Shown here in pieces: positions 34,403 to 44,557 of a stretch of DNA of 64,000 bases; positions within the stretch are counted from its first letter, which is position 1; each line of letters starts with the position of its first letter. Source of the DNA: Advenella kashmirensis W13003 (lineage in GTDB: Bacteria > Pseudomonadota > Gammaproteobacteria > Burkholderiales > Burkholderiaceae_B); the NCBI RefSeq assembly GCF_000506985.1, contig NZ_KI650979.1, positions 372,001 to 436,000 of the forward strand, given 5' to 3'. The translations under genes and the position numbers were made by a program. The notes beneath the pieces were generated by a model. The model was not told the origin of the DNA. It did not search any database and saw nothing but the letters and a program-made list of their open reading frames with translations.

Positions 34403-35377
34403 ATGAAAAAAATGCATAGCTTACTGGCAGCTGCAATGACCGTGTCATGTATGATCGCGGCCGCGCCTGTCTTCGCGCAAAGCTACCCCGAACGACCCGT
34501 GACACTCATTGTGCCGTGGCCGGCGGGCGGCGGTGTCGACACCATGGGCAGGCTCGCCGCCGAAATTTTGCGCAAGGGACTGGGTCAGTCCGTCGTAGTG
34601 GAAAACAAAGGTGGTGCGGGCGGCAACATCGGCACGGCCCTGGCTGCACACGCACACCCCGACGGCTACACGCTTTTGATGGCATCCACGACGCCCAATG
34701 CGGTTAACGAGCACCTGTACTCGAAACCGGGCTATAACGCGCAAGCCGATTTCGCTCCGATTGCGCTGGTTGGCGCCACACCCAATATTCTGGTTGTACC
34801 CGCGAATTCACCTTTTAAGAGCGTAGACGAACTCATCGCCTTTGCCAAGGCCAATCCGGGCAAGCTGACTTATGGCTCCGGCGGCATCGGATCTACTCAG
34901 CACTTAGCCGGTGTGCGATTCATGCAAGCAGCGAAGATAGATATGCTACACGTACCTTACAAAGGAACCGCCCCTGCCGAGGCGGATTTGATGGCTGGCC
35001 ATGTATCGGTCATGCTTGACACCGCACCCAGTATCCCGCTGATCGCCTCCGGCAGATTGCGCGCCCTGGCGGTCGCCGCACCCCAACGCACACCGGTCCT
35101 CCCCAACGTAGCAACGCTGGACGAACTGGGCGTGCCCGATGTGCACATTACGACCTGGTACGGCGTGATGGCGCCCACCGGAACACCCGCCGAAATCATC
35201 GAGCGTCTCAACAAGGAAATCACGCAAGCGCTAGGCACGCCGGAGTTGCGCAAGAAAATGGCCGAAATGGGTGCCGACACGGTACCAGGCTCCCCCCAGG
35301 ACTTTGGCCATTTCGTGACCAAGGAGAGCGAGCGCTACAAGGAGATCGTCCAGGCATCTGGAGCAAAGCTCGACTGA
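34403..35377 (+). CDS. Bug-family (TctC) periplasmic substrate-binding protein 4
   Basis: 324 residues with a clear signal peptide ([20 protein letters not shown]) followed by Bug motifs: [34 protein letters not shown] and [13 protein letters not shown] strong AGGAGGAG ribosome-binding site lies upstream. The stop TGA touches the ATG of the LeuC-like gene (TGATG), so binding protein and isomerase/dehydrogenase genes are expressed together. The ligand is probably a branched or substituted malate-type dicarboxylate; this is inference from neighbours. Confidence 0.92.
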   Translation: MKKMHSLLAAAMTVSCMIAAAPVFAQSYPERPVTLIVPWPAGGGVDTMGRLAAEILRKGLGQSVVVENKGGAGGNIGTALAAHAHPDGYTLLMASTTPNAVNEHLYSKPGYNAQADFAPIALVGATPNILVVPANSPFKSVDELIAFAKANPGKLTYGSGGIGSTQHLAGVRFMQAAKIDMLHVPYKGTAPAEADLMAGHVSVMLDTAPSIPLIASGRLRALAVAAPQRTPVLPNVATLDELGVPDVHITTWYGVMAPTGTPAEIIERLNKEITQALGTPELRKKMAEMGADTVPGSPQDFGHFVTKESERYKEIVQASGAKLD

Positions 35378-36849
35378 TGCCTGACTCACACCTTTTTACG
35401 CAAGGTTTTTCACCGATGACACCAAGATATGAACCCGCGGTACCGCGAACGCTGTTTGACAAAATATGGGAGCGTCATAGCATTATGACGCGAGAGGATG
35501 GGCAAAGCCTGCTGTTCATTGATCGGCACCTGGTTCAGGACGGTTCAGCCCCGGCCTTCGAAATGCTGCGCCAGCGTGGCTTGCCTGTTCGTCGTCCCGA
35601 CTTGTCGGCCGCGACCGCCGACCATTACGTACCAACGGGGAGCCGTGAACTGAATGACATCGACGATCCCGAGAAGCGTGCGATGGCGCAAGCGCTGCAG
35701 CACGATACGGGTGTCGCCGGCATTCGTTTTTTCGGATTAGACGATCCGCGACAGGGAATTATTCACGTCGTGGCACCCGAACAGGGTCTTTCCCTGCCGG
35801 GCATGCTGATCGTCTGTGGCGACAGCCATACCTCGACTCACGGTGCACTGGGTGCCCTGGCTTTCGGCATTGGCGCTTCCGAGGTGGCACATGTGCTGGC
35901 AACGCAAACCCTGTGGCAGCGTCGCCCCAAAACCTTACGGGTTCGGATCGAAGGACGTCTGGGTGCAGGTGTCGGGCCCAAGGACGTCATCCTGGCTGTG
36001 ATCGCGCGGATCGGTGCGGCTGGCGCAACAGGCCACGTTATCGAATACGCAGGCGAGACCATTCGAGCAATGTCGGTCGAGGCGCGCATGACCATCTGCA
36101 ACATGAGCATCGAGGCCGGTGCACGGGCCGGGATGATTGCGCCGGACGACACGACTTTCGAGTGGCTGGCCGGCCGCCCCTATACACAGGACGAACGTGC
36201 CTGGGATGAGCGCGTGGCACAGTGGCGGCACCTGGCTTCCGATGAGGATGCCCACTTCGACCGGGAAGTGCGTATTGAAGCCGACACCATTGAGCCCATG
36301 GTTACCTGGGGCAATAGTCCGCAGGATGCCGTACCGATCTCCGCATGCGTGCCCGATCCTGCCGATCTGTCACAGGCTGAAGAGCGTGAATCAATGGCAG
36401 CAACGCTGCATTACATGGGCCTGACACCCGGCATGGCGCTTACTGATGTAAAAGTGGATCATGTTTTCATCGGTTCCTGCACCAATGGGCGCATCGAGGA
36501 CTTGCGCAGCGCAGCGCAAGTCATACGTGGTCGCCACGTTGCACGCGGCGTGCAGGCCTGGGTCGTACCCGGCTCTGGTCAAGTGCGTCGGCAGGCCGAA
36601 CAGGAAGGCCTGCACCGCATCTTCATAGATGCTGGCTTCCAGTGGCGCCACGCGGGCTGTTCCATGTGCCTGGCCACCAACGGCGACCTTGTCCCGCCAG
36701 GCCAACGCTGCGCGTCGACATCGAACCGCAATTTTGTTGGACGGCAAGGACCGGGGTCACGCACACACTTGATGAGTCCGACGATGGCCGCGGCCGCCGC
36801 TATAGCGGGCCACCTGTGCGACGTACGCCAATTGCAGCAGGAGTCTTGA
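35377..36849 (+). CDS. 3-isopropylmalate dehydratase large-subunit homologue (LeuC-like aconitase family)
   Basis: 490 residues (about 20 more than usual LeuC). The iron-sulfur ligands are present (SCTNGR and GCSMCLA), as are [12 protein letters not shown] and [15 protein letters not shown]. The segment after the cluster reads CLATNGD where leucine-biosynthetic LeuC normally has CLAMN(P/N)D. ATG at 35416 is a possible later start; 35377 is chosen because it couples to the Bug stop. Together with the LeuD-like subunit it should isomerise a 2-hydroxy to a 3-hydroxy dicarboxylate. Linkage to a Bug protein and LysR gene, without leuA, points to catabolism of a malate analogue more than leucine synthesis. 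Confidence 0.86.
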   Translation: MPDSHLFTQGFSPMTPRYEPAVPRTLFDKIWERHSIMTREDGQSLLFIDRHLVQDGSAPAFEMLRQRGLPVRRPDLSAATADHYVPTGSRELNDIDDPEKRAMAQALQHDTGVAGIRFFGLDDPRQGIIHVVAPEQGLSLPGMLIVCGDSHTSTHGALGALAFGIGASEVAHVLATQTLWQRRPKTLRVRIEGRLGAGVGPKDVILAVIARIGAAGATGHVIEYAGETIRAMSVEARMTICNMSIEAGARAGMIAPDDTTFEWLAGRPYTQDERAWDERVAQWRHLASDEDAHFDREVRIEADTIEPMVTWGNSPQDAVPISACVPDPADLSQAEERESMAATLHYMGLTPGMALTDVKVDHVFIGSCTNGRIEDLRSAAQVIRGRHVARGVQAWVVPGSGQVRRQAEQEGLHRIFIDAGFQWRHAGCSMCLATNGDLVPPGQRCASTSNRNFVGRQGPGSRTHLMSPTMAAAAAIAGHLCDVRQLQQES

Positions 36850-36851
36850 TC

Positions 36852-37442
36852 ATGCAGGCATTTACCACACTCAACGCGATCGCGCTGCCCCTGGCGCGCG
36901 CCAATGTCGACACCGATCAGATCGTGCCTGCCCGCTATCTGCAGAAACCTCGCTCGGATGATTTCGGCCAATACCTGTTTCGCGACTTGCGTAATCGGCC
37001 TGACGTCGATGAGGCCAACATGTTCGTGCTGGACCAAACCTGCTACCGAGCGGCGCAAATTGTGCTGGCGCGCAAAAACTTCGGTTGCGGCTCCTCCCGC
37101 GAGCACGCCGTATGGGCCCTTTATGACTACGGGTTCCGAGTCGCCATCGCTCCCAGCTTCGGGGACATCTTCTATTCCAATGCGCTAAAAAATGGTTTTT
37201 TGCCCATCGTATTGAGCGAGGCAGAGGTCGATCATCTGCTTGCCTTGTGCAGCGCCGAGCCGGGAGCCATGCTACGGGTAGACCTTCAGAAGCAATGTGT
37301 GGTGGCTCCTGACGGATCCGCTTACTCGTTCCATATCGATGGCTTCGCCAAACATTGCCTTTTACAAGGCCTGGATGAACTTGACTATACCTTGACGAAT
37401 ATCGATCAAATCGCCGGTTTTGAGCGCACGCATCGAATCTGA
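36852..37442 (+). CDS. 3-isopropylmalate dehydratase small-subunit homologue (LeuD-like)
   Basis: 196 residues with the swivelling-domain motifs [14 protein letters not shown] at the N-terminus and [20 protein letters not shown] (substrate-binding loop), then [14 protein letters not shown] start at 36852 behind AGGAG, two bases after the LeuC-like stop; the open frame reaches 36642 but that part lies in LeuC. It is the partner of the large subunit. Confidence 0.9.
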   Translation: MQAFTTLNAIALPLARANVDTDQIVPARYLQKPRSDDFGQYLFRDLRNRPDVDEANMFVLDQTCYRAAQIVLARKNFGCGSSREHAVWALYDYGFRVAIAPSFGDIFYSNALKNGFLPIVLSEAEVDHLLALCSAEPGAMLRVDLQKQCVVAPDGSAYSFHIDGFAKHCLLQGLDELDYTLTNIDQIAGFERTHRI

Positions 37443-37498
37443 CATGCCAATTTTCCTGCGGAAGACCTTCCGCCCACTTTTCAGCTATGGAGAAAAAA

Positions 37499-38578
37499 AT
37501 GAAGATAGCAGTACTGGCCGGAGACGGCATCGGCCCGGAGGTCACCGCCCAAGCGGTCATTGCCCTGGAGACCGTGCTGGCGGGCAGCGATAAATTGGAA
37601 TTGGTGTACGCACCTATCGGCGGTGCCGCCGTTTCTGAAGGCGGCGACCCTTTGCCCGAAGCCACCCTCGAAACCGCCCGGCAGGCCGATGCCATTTTGT
37701 TCGGCGCAGCGGGCATGCCCGGCGACGAAAGCCTGCCCTACGCGCAACGTCCCGGCGCCAGCCTGCTGCGCTTGCGGCAAGCTTTGGGGCTGTTCGCCAA
37801 CTACCGGCCCGCCCTGCTCTTTCCGGCGCTTGCCCAGGCCTCCACGCTCAAGCCCGAGGTGATCAACGGGCTGGACATGATGATTCTGCGCGAATTGTCG
37901 AGCGACGTATACTTTGGCGAACCGCGCGGCGAACGCGTGCTGCCATCGGGCGAACGCGAAGGCTACAACACCATGCGCTACTCGGAATCCGAAATCGAGC
38001 GGATCGCGCATTGCGCTTTCCAAACCGCCCGTCAGCGCCGCAAGCGCGTCTGCTCTGTGGACAAGGCCAATGTCCTGGAAAGTATGCTGCTTTGGCGCGA
38101 CGTGGTCACGCGCGTCGGCACTCAATATCCCGACGTGGCGCTAAGCCATCTGTTCGTTGACGCCGCTGCCATGGCTATGATGCGCCGGCCGCTTGATTTC
38201 GATGTTATCGTCACGGGCAATCTGTTCGGCGACATCCTTTCCGACTTGGCAGCGATGATGACGGGATCAATAGGCATGCTGCCTTCGGCATCTCTGAACC
38301 AGAAAGGCAAGGGGCTGTACGAGCCCGTGCATGGCAGTGCTCCCGACATTGCCGGACATGATCTGGCCAATCCTATTGCTTCGATTCTTTCTGTCGCAAT
38401 GATGCTGCGTTATTCTTTCGATATGGCAGAGCAGGCAGAACGCATCGAGCGTGCCGTATCGACGGTCCTGGAGCAAGGTTTGCGGACGCAGGACATCGCG
38501 ACACCTGGTCAATCCAGCGTGGGAACGCGCGCCATGGGCGAGGCGATTGCGCAGGCGATCGCCAGCCAGGCGCGATAA
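37499..38578 (+). CDS. 3-isopropylmalate dehydrogenase homologue (LeuB-like)
   Basis: 359 residues of the beta-decarboxylating dehydrogenase family: [15 protein letters not shown], an [17 protein letters not shown] stretch with the substrate arginines, [28 protein letters not shown] with the catalytic lysine, and [14 protein letters not shown] with metal aspartates. GGAG lies eight bases before ATG 37499, preferred over the ATG at 37487. It would oxidise and decarboxylate the 3-hydroxy acid produced by the LeuCD-like enzyme, using NAD. Last gene of the four-gene operon. Confidence 0.9.
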   Translation: MKIAVLAGDGIGPEVTAQAVIALETVLAGSDKLELVYAPIGGAAVSEGGDPLPEATLETARQADAILFGAAGMPGDESLPYAQRPGASLLRLRQALGLFANYRPALLFPALAQASTLKPEVINGLDMMILRELSSDVYFGEPRGERVLPSGEREGYNTMRYSESEIERIAHCAFQTARQRRKRVCSVDKANVLESMLLWRDVVTRVGTQYPDVALSHLFVDAAAMAMMRRPLDFDVIVTGNLFGDILSDLAAMMTGSIGMLPSASLNQKGKGLYEPVHGSAPDIAGHDLANPIASILSVAMMLRYSFDMAEQAERIERAVSTVLEQGLRTQDIATPGQSSVGTRAMGEAIAQAIASQAR

Positions 38579-38626
38579 GAAGAACTAGCGTTCCTTCATA
38601 AAACCCGTGTTCCTGGTTACATGTTC

Positions 38627-39592
38627 TTAAAGATCCAGCACCAACATAGGCGTCCTTGACCTTGAGCAGCAAGGAGTGAACTGCCCCCCAGTCACCTGTT
38701 CCTCGGAAGAAAGGAATAAATCCCGATGATCGGGCTGGCCAGCCAGTACACGAGTCAGGCAGGTACCACAAATGCCCTGCTCGCAGGCCACCGGCACGTC
38801 GATGCCGGCGCCGGCCAGGGCCTGAACAACCGACAGATCGGCCGGCACGTCTACAAGCTGGCCGGTACTCGCTATTTTCACGACGAAAGGACTGTCGCCG
38901 TCGCTCGCGGTGGCTGGTCCGGCAAAAAACTCATAATGCAACCTGTCTTCGGGCCAGCCACGTTCCCGCGCAGTGTCCAGGACCGCGTCCATAAATCCGG
39001 CGGGGCCACAGACATACAAATGCGTACCTTCCTGTGGTGTACAGACAGCAGCCATATCCAGTCTCTGTTCCGTCTGGCCATCATCCGTATGAAAGTGTAC
39101 GCGTTTGGCGTAAGCCGCCTGGGCCAGCTCGCTTCGGAAGGCTGCGCGGTCCGCGGACCGGGTACAGTAATGCAAGTCGAACTCGGATTCGATGGCGCCC
39201 AGGCGTTGCGCCATGCACAGCAAGGGCGTCACGCCGATACCGCCGGCCAGCAATATGTGCCGCCGGGCATTTTCGTTCAGCGGGAACAGGTTGCGCGGGC
39301 TGCTTATCTGCAGCAACCCGCCCTGCTGTACCGTATCGTGCATGGCAGCCGACCCACCGCGCGTAGCGGATTCGCGCAGGACCGCAATGCGGTAGCGGGC
39401 GCGCTCCGCGGGATTATTGCAAAGCGAATACTGTCTTGTGATGCCATTTGGCAAGTACACATCGATATGCGATCCTGCGGAGAAAGCAGGTAATTCACGG
39501 CCTTCGACGTCGACCAGCTCGAAGCTGCAAATATCTGCAGCCTCCGTCTTCTTGCTTGCAACACGCACAGTTAGTGGTGAATCAGACATCAT
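38627..39592 (-). CDS. phthalate-dioxygenase-reductase-type oxidoreductase (VanB-like)
   Basis: 321 residues: an N-terminal flavin domain (RQYSLCN for FMN), an NAD domain (LLAGGIGVTPLLCMAQRL) and a C-terminal plant-type [2Fe-2S] domain with CEQGICGTC and a late cysteine in FTPCCS. This one-protein electron-transfer chain passes electrons from NAD(P)H to a Rieske oxygenase. It is last in the minus-strand unit that includes the SDR, Bug and oxygenase genes, so it probably serves the oxygenase at 41445. Start 39592 has GGAGCGAGG before the ATG. Confidence 0.9.
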   Translation of the reverse strand: MMSDSPLTVRVASKKTEAADICSFELVDVEGRELPAFSAGSHIDVYLPNGITRQYSLCNNPAERARYRIAVLRESATRGGSAAMHDTVQQGGLLQISSPRNLFPLNENARRHILLAGGIGVTPLLCMAQRLGAIESEFDLHYCTRSADRAAFRSELAQAAYAKRVHFHTDDGQTEQRLDMAAVCTPQEGTHLYVCGPAGFMDAVLDTARERGWPEDRLHYEFFAGPATASDGDSPFVVKIASTGQLVDVPADLSVVQALAGAGIDVPVACEQGICGTCLTRVLAGQPDHRDLFLSSEEQVTGGQFTPCCSRSRTPMLVLDL

Positions 39593-39603
39593 TTACCTCG
39601 CTC

Positions 39604-40386
39604 CTACATGATGGATAAGCCGCCGTCGACCATCAATGTCGTACCGGTAATAAAGGAAGCCTCATCGCTGGCCAGCCAGAGAATGGGCCAGGCAATTTCC
39701 CGGGGATCGGCCCACCGCCCCAACAACGAGGTGTCCTGACGTTGCGTTTTGAGCAGATCGACACTTTTGCCGCTTGCCTTCGCCCGGCCGATATGGAAGT
39801 CGGTGAGTGTCGATCCCGGACAAACGGCGTTCGCACGCACGCCATGATCGGCCTCTTCAAATGCCAGGGTGCGCGTCATTGCCAGCATGCCGGCTTTTGT
39901 TGTGTCGTAAAGTCCCATTCCCTTGCGCCCTGTCTCTGCATAGCACGACGACACGTTGACAATGGCCCCTTTTCCCGAGCGGCGCAGTTCCGGAAGGGCC
40001 GCCTTGCAATAGTTGGACGTACCAATCAGGTTGACGGCTACAATGGCTTGCCACTCCTGCGGTGTCGCATCGGCCAGCGCCGAATAGTTGCGCATCGCGG
40101 CGTTGTTGACCAGAATATCCAGCTGTCCATAGTCCCCGATTGTCGCGGTCACCGCCGCTACCGCCTGCTGCTCGTCCGCTACGTCAGCCTGGAAAATGCC
40201 CACGCGTGCCTGCGGCTGCAGCCGGACAATGTCGGCCGCAGTAGATGCCAGCGCATCGGCATCGGCGTCCACCAGCATCACCGCCGCGCCCTCGGCACAA
40301 AACTGCCGGGCAGTAGCGGCCCCGATACCACCGCCACCGCCCGTAATAAGGGCGACCTTTCCGGATAGTCTTGAAGTGTCATGCAT
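39604..40386 (-). CDS. short-chain dehydrogenase/reductase (SDR)
   Basis: 260 residues of a classical SDR: nucleotide motif ITGGGGGIGAATA near residue 15, an acidic position in LVDADADALAST (NAD preference), NNAAMRNY, catalytic NVSS, and YDTTK (Tyr and Lys). AGGAACG precedes the ATG. Between the Rieske system's Bug and reductase genes, it likely acts as a dihydrodiol or alcohol dehydrogenase after ring oxidation; the substrate is not determinable. Confidence 0.9.
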   Translation of the reverse strand: MHDTSRLSGKVALITGGGGGIGAATARQFCAEGAAVMLVDADADALASTAADIVRLQPQARVGIFQADVADEQQAVAAVTATIGDYGQLDILVNNAAMRNYSALADATPQEWQAIVAVNLIGTSNYCKAALPELRRSGKGAIVNVSSCYAETGRKGMGLYDTTKAGMLAMTRTLAFEEADHGVRANAVCPGSTLTDFHIGRAKASGKSVDLLKTQRQDTSLLGRWADPREIAWPILWLASDEASFITGTTLMVDGGLSIM

Positions 40387-40427
40387 GAATTCGTTCCTGT
40401 CGATCTGTGTTGTTGTCCATATTCCGC

Positions 40428-41402
40428 TTAGTTGGCCGTCACGTGGGCTGCCTTGATGACTTTTGCCCAGCGTTCAGTATCGTCGCTGATCCACTGGGAA
40501 AATTCCTGCGGCGTGCTGGCGACCACTTCGAACTCCATTTCCTCCAACTGCTTGTGAACGGCATCAGATCTCAGAATACGTACAAACTCCTTGTTCAATC
40601 GGTCAATAATATTTGGCGGTGTGCCGGCTGGTGCCAGAAAGCCAATCCACGAAGTGGCATTGAATCCGGAAAAACCTCGCTCGGCTACGGTAGGAACATC
40701 GGGCGCAGATGGAAATCGTTGCTCTCCGGAAGTAGCCAGCAAACGCGCACGACCGTCCCTGGCATATTGCTGGATATTGCCGGGCACGAGAAATGCTGCA
40801 TCAACCTGCCCTCCCACCAGGTCGACCACCGCCGGCCCTGCTCCCCGATAGGGGACATGGGTCATCTTGATGTGCGCGGCCAGCTTGAGCATCTCCATTG
40901 TCAGATGCGAGGAGCTACCCACCGACACCGATGCGTAACTCAGGTTCCGGGTTTTGGCCAAAGCGATAAACTCCTCGAGCGTTTTGACCGGGACTTTGGA
41001 ATTGACGACCAGAAACTGCGGACCTCTGACAGCCAGGGTGATGGGAGCCAGATCTTTTTTCGGATCATATGAGGTCTGCGGCAATAGCGTCGGGTTGATC
41101 GAAATGGGGCCGTTGAATCCGACAAGCAGGGTATAGCCGTCCGGCTTGGCCCTGACGACCTCGGATGTGCCAATCAGCCCTCCGCCGCCACCTTTGTTTT
41201 CAACGATGACCGGCTGGCCCAGGGCCGCCTCCAGTTCGGGCGCCACCAAACGCGCCAGAATATCGTTGGTGCTGCCGACAATAGGAACGACGATGCGTAT
41301 CGGCTTGGTGGGCTGCCACTGCTCGGCTGCGGCGGCAGCGCTGGTACAGCAGGCTGCCAGCGCGACACCACAAAGTGCCAGGCTTTTGATGCTCTTTATC
41401 AT
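40428..41402 (-). CDS. Bug-family (TctC) periplasmic substrate-binding protein 5
   Basis: 324 residues. The signal peptide (SIKSLALCGVALAACCTSAAAAA) is followed by the Bug motifs KPIRIVVPIVGSTNDILAR (less glycine-rich than in the other copies), VIVENKGGGGGLIG and THVPYRGAGPAV. I start at 41402 after GGAG; the longer frame adds 14 residues. The VPIVGSTND stretch departs from the usual VPFxPGG loop, suggesting a somewhat different ligand, plausibly an aromatic carboxylate for the adjacent oxygenase. Confidence 0.9.
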   Translation of the reverse strand: MIKSIKSLALCGVALAACCTSAAAAAEQWQPTKPIRIVVPIVGSTNDILARLVAPELEAALGQPVIVENKGGGGGLIGTSEVVRAKPDGYTLLVGFNGPISINPTLLPQTSYDPKKDLAPITLAVRGPQFLVVNSKVPVKTLEEFIALAKTRNLSYASVSVGSSSHLTMEMLKLAAHIKMTHVPYRGAGPAVVDLVGGQVDAAFLVPGNIQQYARDGRARLLATSGEQRFPSAPDVPTVAERGFSGFNATSWIGFLAPAGTPPNIIDRLNKEFVRILRSDAVHKQLEEMEFEVVASTPQEFSQWISDDTERWAKVIKAAHVTAN

Positions 41403-41444
41403 GATTGTCTCCAGGTATGAATTTATCGTTATGTGCGATTCCAC

Positions 41445-42734
41445 CTAAATGGAATAAACTGGCTGATCCTTCCCATCAGCCAGATGTTGTGCCGCCCATT
41501 CCTGAGGCTTTTGATCACGCGGCAGCAATACGCCGGCGGCACGCACCCGTTGCTGGTCCGCGTTCACCGCAGGCGGATCGGTATCAGGCGACAACGTCGT
41601 TGCCGCGTCGTACATCATCTTTCGCGCCATGACGATGGCACGATCCGTGGGCAGCAGTTTTTCATTGGCATGATCCTGAATGAGCCCCATGCTTTCCTGT
41701 AGAGAGGAGTCCTGCACGGCGAAACCAAACACGCCCGAATAGGCCCGCTTTTCTTTCTGTGCCTGGCGATCGATCAGATAGTTATTGTCTTTGTTGGCTG
41801 TAGGCCGGAAGGTACCGCCAGGTCCTGTCGTTCCCGGCTCATATTCGCAATGGATCCCTTTGCCGGCGCGCAGATCGCGTAATTCTTCCTCGTTCAGCGG
41901 CCGGTCTACCCGGAAATTAATGCTCCATGCCCAGCAATTATGATCGTCGATAGGCACCCAGACGTGTCCTCCCAGCGCATGATCCCCAAATGGCGGGATC
42001 AAAGTGAACCACGGGAATAGCCACTGGGTAATGCGCCAGTAATACGAATCCTGTTCGCCATTGCGACGCCCGAACAACATGAGTCCGAACGGCTTCTTCT
42101 CAATTTCGAAAATGACGTTGCCATCGGCTTTGATGTAGTCCAATGCCTTGGTACCCTGATGCAGAGGGTCATGATCCACTTCGTAGCGGTGTACATAAGA
42201 AACGTGGCTCGTATCGATTCCGCCCTCCATGGCCTGCAGGTAGTTGCATTCCTGCAGCCGCTTGGAAACAAAAACGTGGCTGGCAGGCAATGTACACCAT
42301 TCGACATCTGGCGCAGCGGGTTGCTTGTCTTTGGGTCCCATATAGGCCCAGACGATACCTGCCATTTCAATGCAGGGATACGCCTTGATACCCATATGTT
42401 TGCATGCCTGCGGCGCGGATGGCACATCAACACAATTGCCATTGCGATCAAATTTGAGCCCGTGATAGGCACAACGAATGCCGTTTTCTTCATTGCGGCC
42501 GAAATAAAGCGAGACGCCGCGATGCGAACAAAACTCGGCGATCAATGCTGCCTTGCCATCCGTATCACGAAAGGCAAGCAATCTTTCACCCATGATCTGT
42601 ACCCGCACTGGTGGACAGTCAGGTTCCGGAATTTCTTCCACCAGCAGTGCCGGCACCCAGTAGCGCCGTAGCAGATTGCCCATAGGGGTACCTGGGTTTG
42701 TACGTACCAGGGTTTCAGCCATATTCCCGTCCAT
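41445..42734 (-). CDS. Rieske [2Fe-2S] aromatic ring-hydroxylating oxygenase, phthalate-4,5-dioxygenase type
   Basis: 429 residues. The N-terminal Rieske domain has CSHRGVSL and CAYHGLKF (Cys-His / Cys-His ligands). The long C-terminal catalytic domain contains the GIDTSHVSYVHR stretch with the iron-binding histidines, as in phthalate 4,5-dioxygenase-type alpha-only oxygenases. A strong AAAGGAGAG ribosome-binding site precedes ATG 42734. First gene of the unit with Bug, SDR and reductase. It hydroxylates an aromatic or related ring acid; the substrate is unknown. Transcription is from the promoter at 42786-42813, probably under IclR control. Confidence 0.91.
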   Translation of the reverse strand: MDGNMAETLVRTNPGTPMGNLLRRYWVPALLVEEIPEPDCPPVRVQIMGERLLAFRDTDGKAALIAEFCSHRGVSLYFGRNEENGIRCAYHGLKFDRNGNCVDVPSAPQACKHMGIKAYPCIEMAGIVWAYMGPKDKQPAAPDVEWCTLPASHVFVSKRLQECNYLQAMEGGIDTSHVSYVHRYEVDHDPLHQGTKALDYIKADGNVIFEIEKKPFGLMLFGRRNGEQDSYYWRITQWLFPWFTLIPPFGDHALGGHVWVPIDDHNCWAWSINFRVDRPLNEEELRDLRAGKGIHCEYEPGTTGPGGTFRPTANKDNNYLIDRQAQKEKRAYSGVFGFAVQDSSLQESMGLIQDHANEKLLPTDRAIVMARKMMYDAATTLSPDTDPPAVNADQQRVRAAGVLLPRDQKPQEWAAQHLADGKDQPVYSI

Positions 42735-42785
42735 TTTCTCTCCTTTGTATGAATCAAGTTTGTCCATCTAGTGATATTTGAGTTC

Positions 42786-42814
42786 ATTATACAGACAACT
42801 TGATATAGATCAAG
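42786..42814 (-). promoter_or_regulatory. oxygenase promoter overlapped by IclR-type operator
   Basis: On the minus strand TTGATC (42813-42808) and TATAAT (42791-42786) are separated by 16 bases, a near-ideal sigma-70 promoter for the Rieske operon. The inverted repeat CTTGAT-ATAG-ATCAAG (42799-42814) covers the -35 box, as expected for a repressor site. The divergent IclR gene at 42882 is the natural candidate. Confidence 0.6.
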
Positions 42815-42881
42815 ACCAACTTTCGTATTGCCCTTTAAAGTACAATTGCCATAACAAATTGACTCGGACCTGAAACGCAGC

Positions 42882-43661
42882 ATGAAAAACGAGAAACAAC
42901 AAGAGGGTGTCCGCGCTGTGGACAGAGCACTGGATATTCTTCTGGCCTTCCGGCCCGAAGATCAGGGCCTGACCGTGGCCGACCTGCTCAAACGCGTGGA
43001 CCTGAGCCGTCCGACCCTGTATCGCATGCTGGCCACGCTGGAACATAATGGCTTTCTCATCTCCTCCGGAGACCCGCAACAATTTCGCCTGGGTCGCTCA
43101 GTGGCGCGCCTGGCCTACGTGTGGACGGCCAATCACAATATTGCCGATATCGCGCGGCCTGCGTTGCACCGCCTGCGGCAAGCCACGGGCGAGACGGTCG
43201 CACTATTTGTGCGTGAAGGGATTGACAGGATATGCGTTGCCGAATTGGAAAGCCCGCAACCGCTCAGCTTCCGGCGCGGCGTCGGTTATCGCGAAAAACT
43301 CGTATTGGGCGCCAGTGGAAGGACGATCCTGGCCTATATGGACTTGACCGAAAAAGAATTGAAAACGTACGCAGAAGGCGTCAAACTGGAACTCGACAAT
43401 TACCAGAGTGAACTTCTGCGGGTCCGTAAACAAGGCTACGCCATGAGCCGGCACGAGCTGATAGAAGGGGCGGTGGCGGTTGCAGCGCCCTTTTTCAACG
43501 GGGCCGATATTGTTGCGGGCTCAATGTGTATTTTTGGGCCCAGTGTCAGAATGACGAATGAACGCGTGAAAACCTACGGCGCATTGTTGATGCAGGAAAC
43601 ATCCCTCCTGTCGGAGTCTCTGGGCAAGCACGTGCGCGCCGTCAGCCTGCCCACTCGTTAA
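42882..43661 (+). CDS. IclR-family transcriptional regulator
   Basis: 259 residues: winged helix at about 10-70 (VRAVDRALDILLAF, LTVADLLKRVDLSRPTLYRMLATL) and an IclR effector domain with GETVALFVREG and VVAGS-like (IVAGSMCIFGPS) segments. It is divergent from the phthalate-type dioxygenase operon, whose promoter carries a fitting operator. Its last 20 bases overlap the convergent alpha/beta hydrolase gene. Confidence 0.92.
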   Translation: MKNEKQQEGVRAVDRALDILLAFRPEDQGLTVADLLKRVDLSRPTLYRMLATLEHNGFLISSGDPQQFRLGRSVARLAYVWTANHNIADIARPALHRLRQATGETVALFVREGIDRICVAELESPQPLSFRRGVGYREKLVLGASGRTILAYMDLTEKELKTYAEGVKLELDNYQSELLRVRKQGYAMSRHELIEGAVAVAAPFFNGADIVAGSMCIFGPSVRMTNERVKTYGALLMQETSLLSESLGKHVRAVSLPTR

Positions 43662-44535
43662 TATCAAGAACAGCCGCAGCGAAGGCCTCGGGCGCTTCCT
43701 GTGGAAGATTATGGCCGGCATTGGGTATGATCCGATTTTCATGACGTCCCGTAAAGCGCGATGGGTCTGCTTGTCTTCCTGCCACTGGGATAACGCCATC
43801 CGCCTCCCCCTCCAGGGTAATCGTGGGTACGGAGATCGGCGGCGCGCTGGCCAGGCGCTTTTCCATATCGTCAAACAGAGGGTCTCCATCGACCAGTCCG
43901 AATCGGTGCCGATACGAATGGATGACTACGTCGACGAAATCGGGATTGTCAAACGCTGCTGCGGAACGGGCGTAAGTGTTCTCGTCAAAGCGCCAGGTCG
44001 GCGACCACAACGACCACAAGAGTCGACAGAATCCATGGCGGTTTTCGGTCAGCCCGGCGCGACCGCGCTCGCCATGAAAATAGTATTGATACCATAGGCG
44101 ATATTCTTTCTCCGGGCTGACCGGCTGGGTGGCTGCGGCGATATCCTGTATGTTGTAGCCATTCACGGAAACGAGACCACGCGCTCTGGACGGGTATAAC
44201 GCGGCGACGACGCAAGCGGCCCGGCCACCCCAGTCATATCCGGCCAGCACGGCTTGCTCAATCTTCAGCGCGTCCAGCAGCGATAACAAGTCTGCCCCCA
44301 GCGCAGCCTGCTGCCCCGAGCGACATATGGTCTCATCAACAAATCGGGTAGCGCCGTATCCTCGAAGAAACGGGGTGATGACGCGTGCTCCCCGGGATAT
44401 CAGTCGTTGTGTTACCTCGTCGTAGGCATGGATGTCGTATGGAAAACCGTGTAGCAGAACGACCGGCCACCCGTCGGCGTTGCCCTGTTCGTCGTAAGCG
44501 ATCTCAAGCTGCGTGGTTGCTATTTTCTTAAGCAT
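43642..44535 (-). CDS. alpha/beta hydrolase (epoxide-hydrolase/dehalogenase-like)
   Basis: 297 residues with HGFPYD (oxyanion region), a nucleophile elbow AGYDWGGRAA in which aspartate replaces serine, as in epoxide hydrolases and haloalkane dehalogenases, and the C-terminal histidine in NAGHNLPQEAPE. AAGGA precedes the ATG. It is in line behind the EamA exporter gene, 22 bases apart, so co-transcription is likely. The substrate is unknown. Confidence 0.87.
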   Translation of the reverse strand: MLKKIATTQLEIAYDEQGNADGWPVVLLHGFPYDIHAYDEVTQRLISRGARVITPFLRGYGATRFVDETICRSGQQAALGADLLSLLDALKIEQAVLAGYDWGGRAACVVAALYPSRARGLVSVNGYNIQDIAAATQPVSPEKEYRLWYQYYFHGERGRAGLTENRHGFCRLLWSLWSPTWRFDENTYARSAAAFDNPDFVDVVIHSYRHRFGLVDGDPLFDDMEKRLASAPPISVPTITLEGEADGVIPVAGRQADPSRFTGRHENRIIPNAGHNLPQEAPEAFAAAVLDINEWAG

Positions 44536-44557
44536 GAAGCCATCCTTTCAGTCAATG

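Noticed and set aside
36642-36851. Upstream extension of the LeuD-like reading frame
   Set aside because: It lies inside the LeuC-like gene in another frame; the true start with AGGAG is at 36852.
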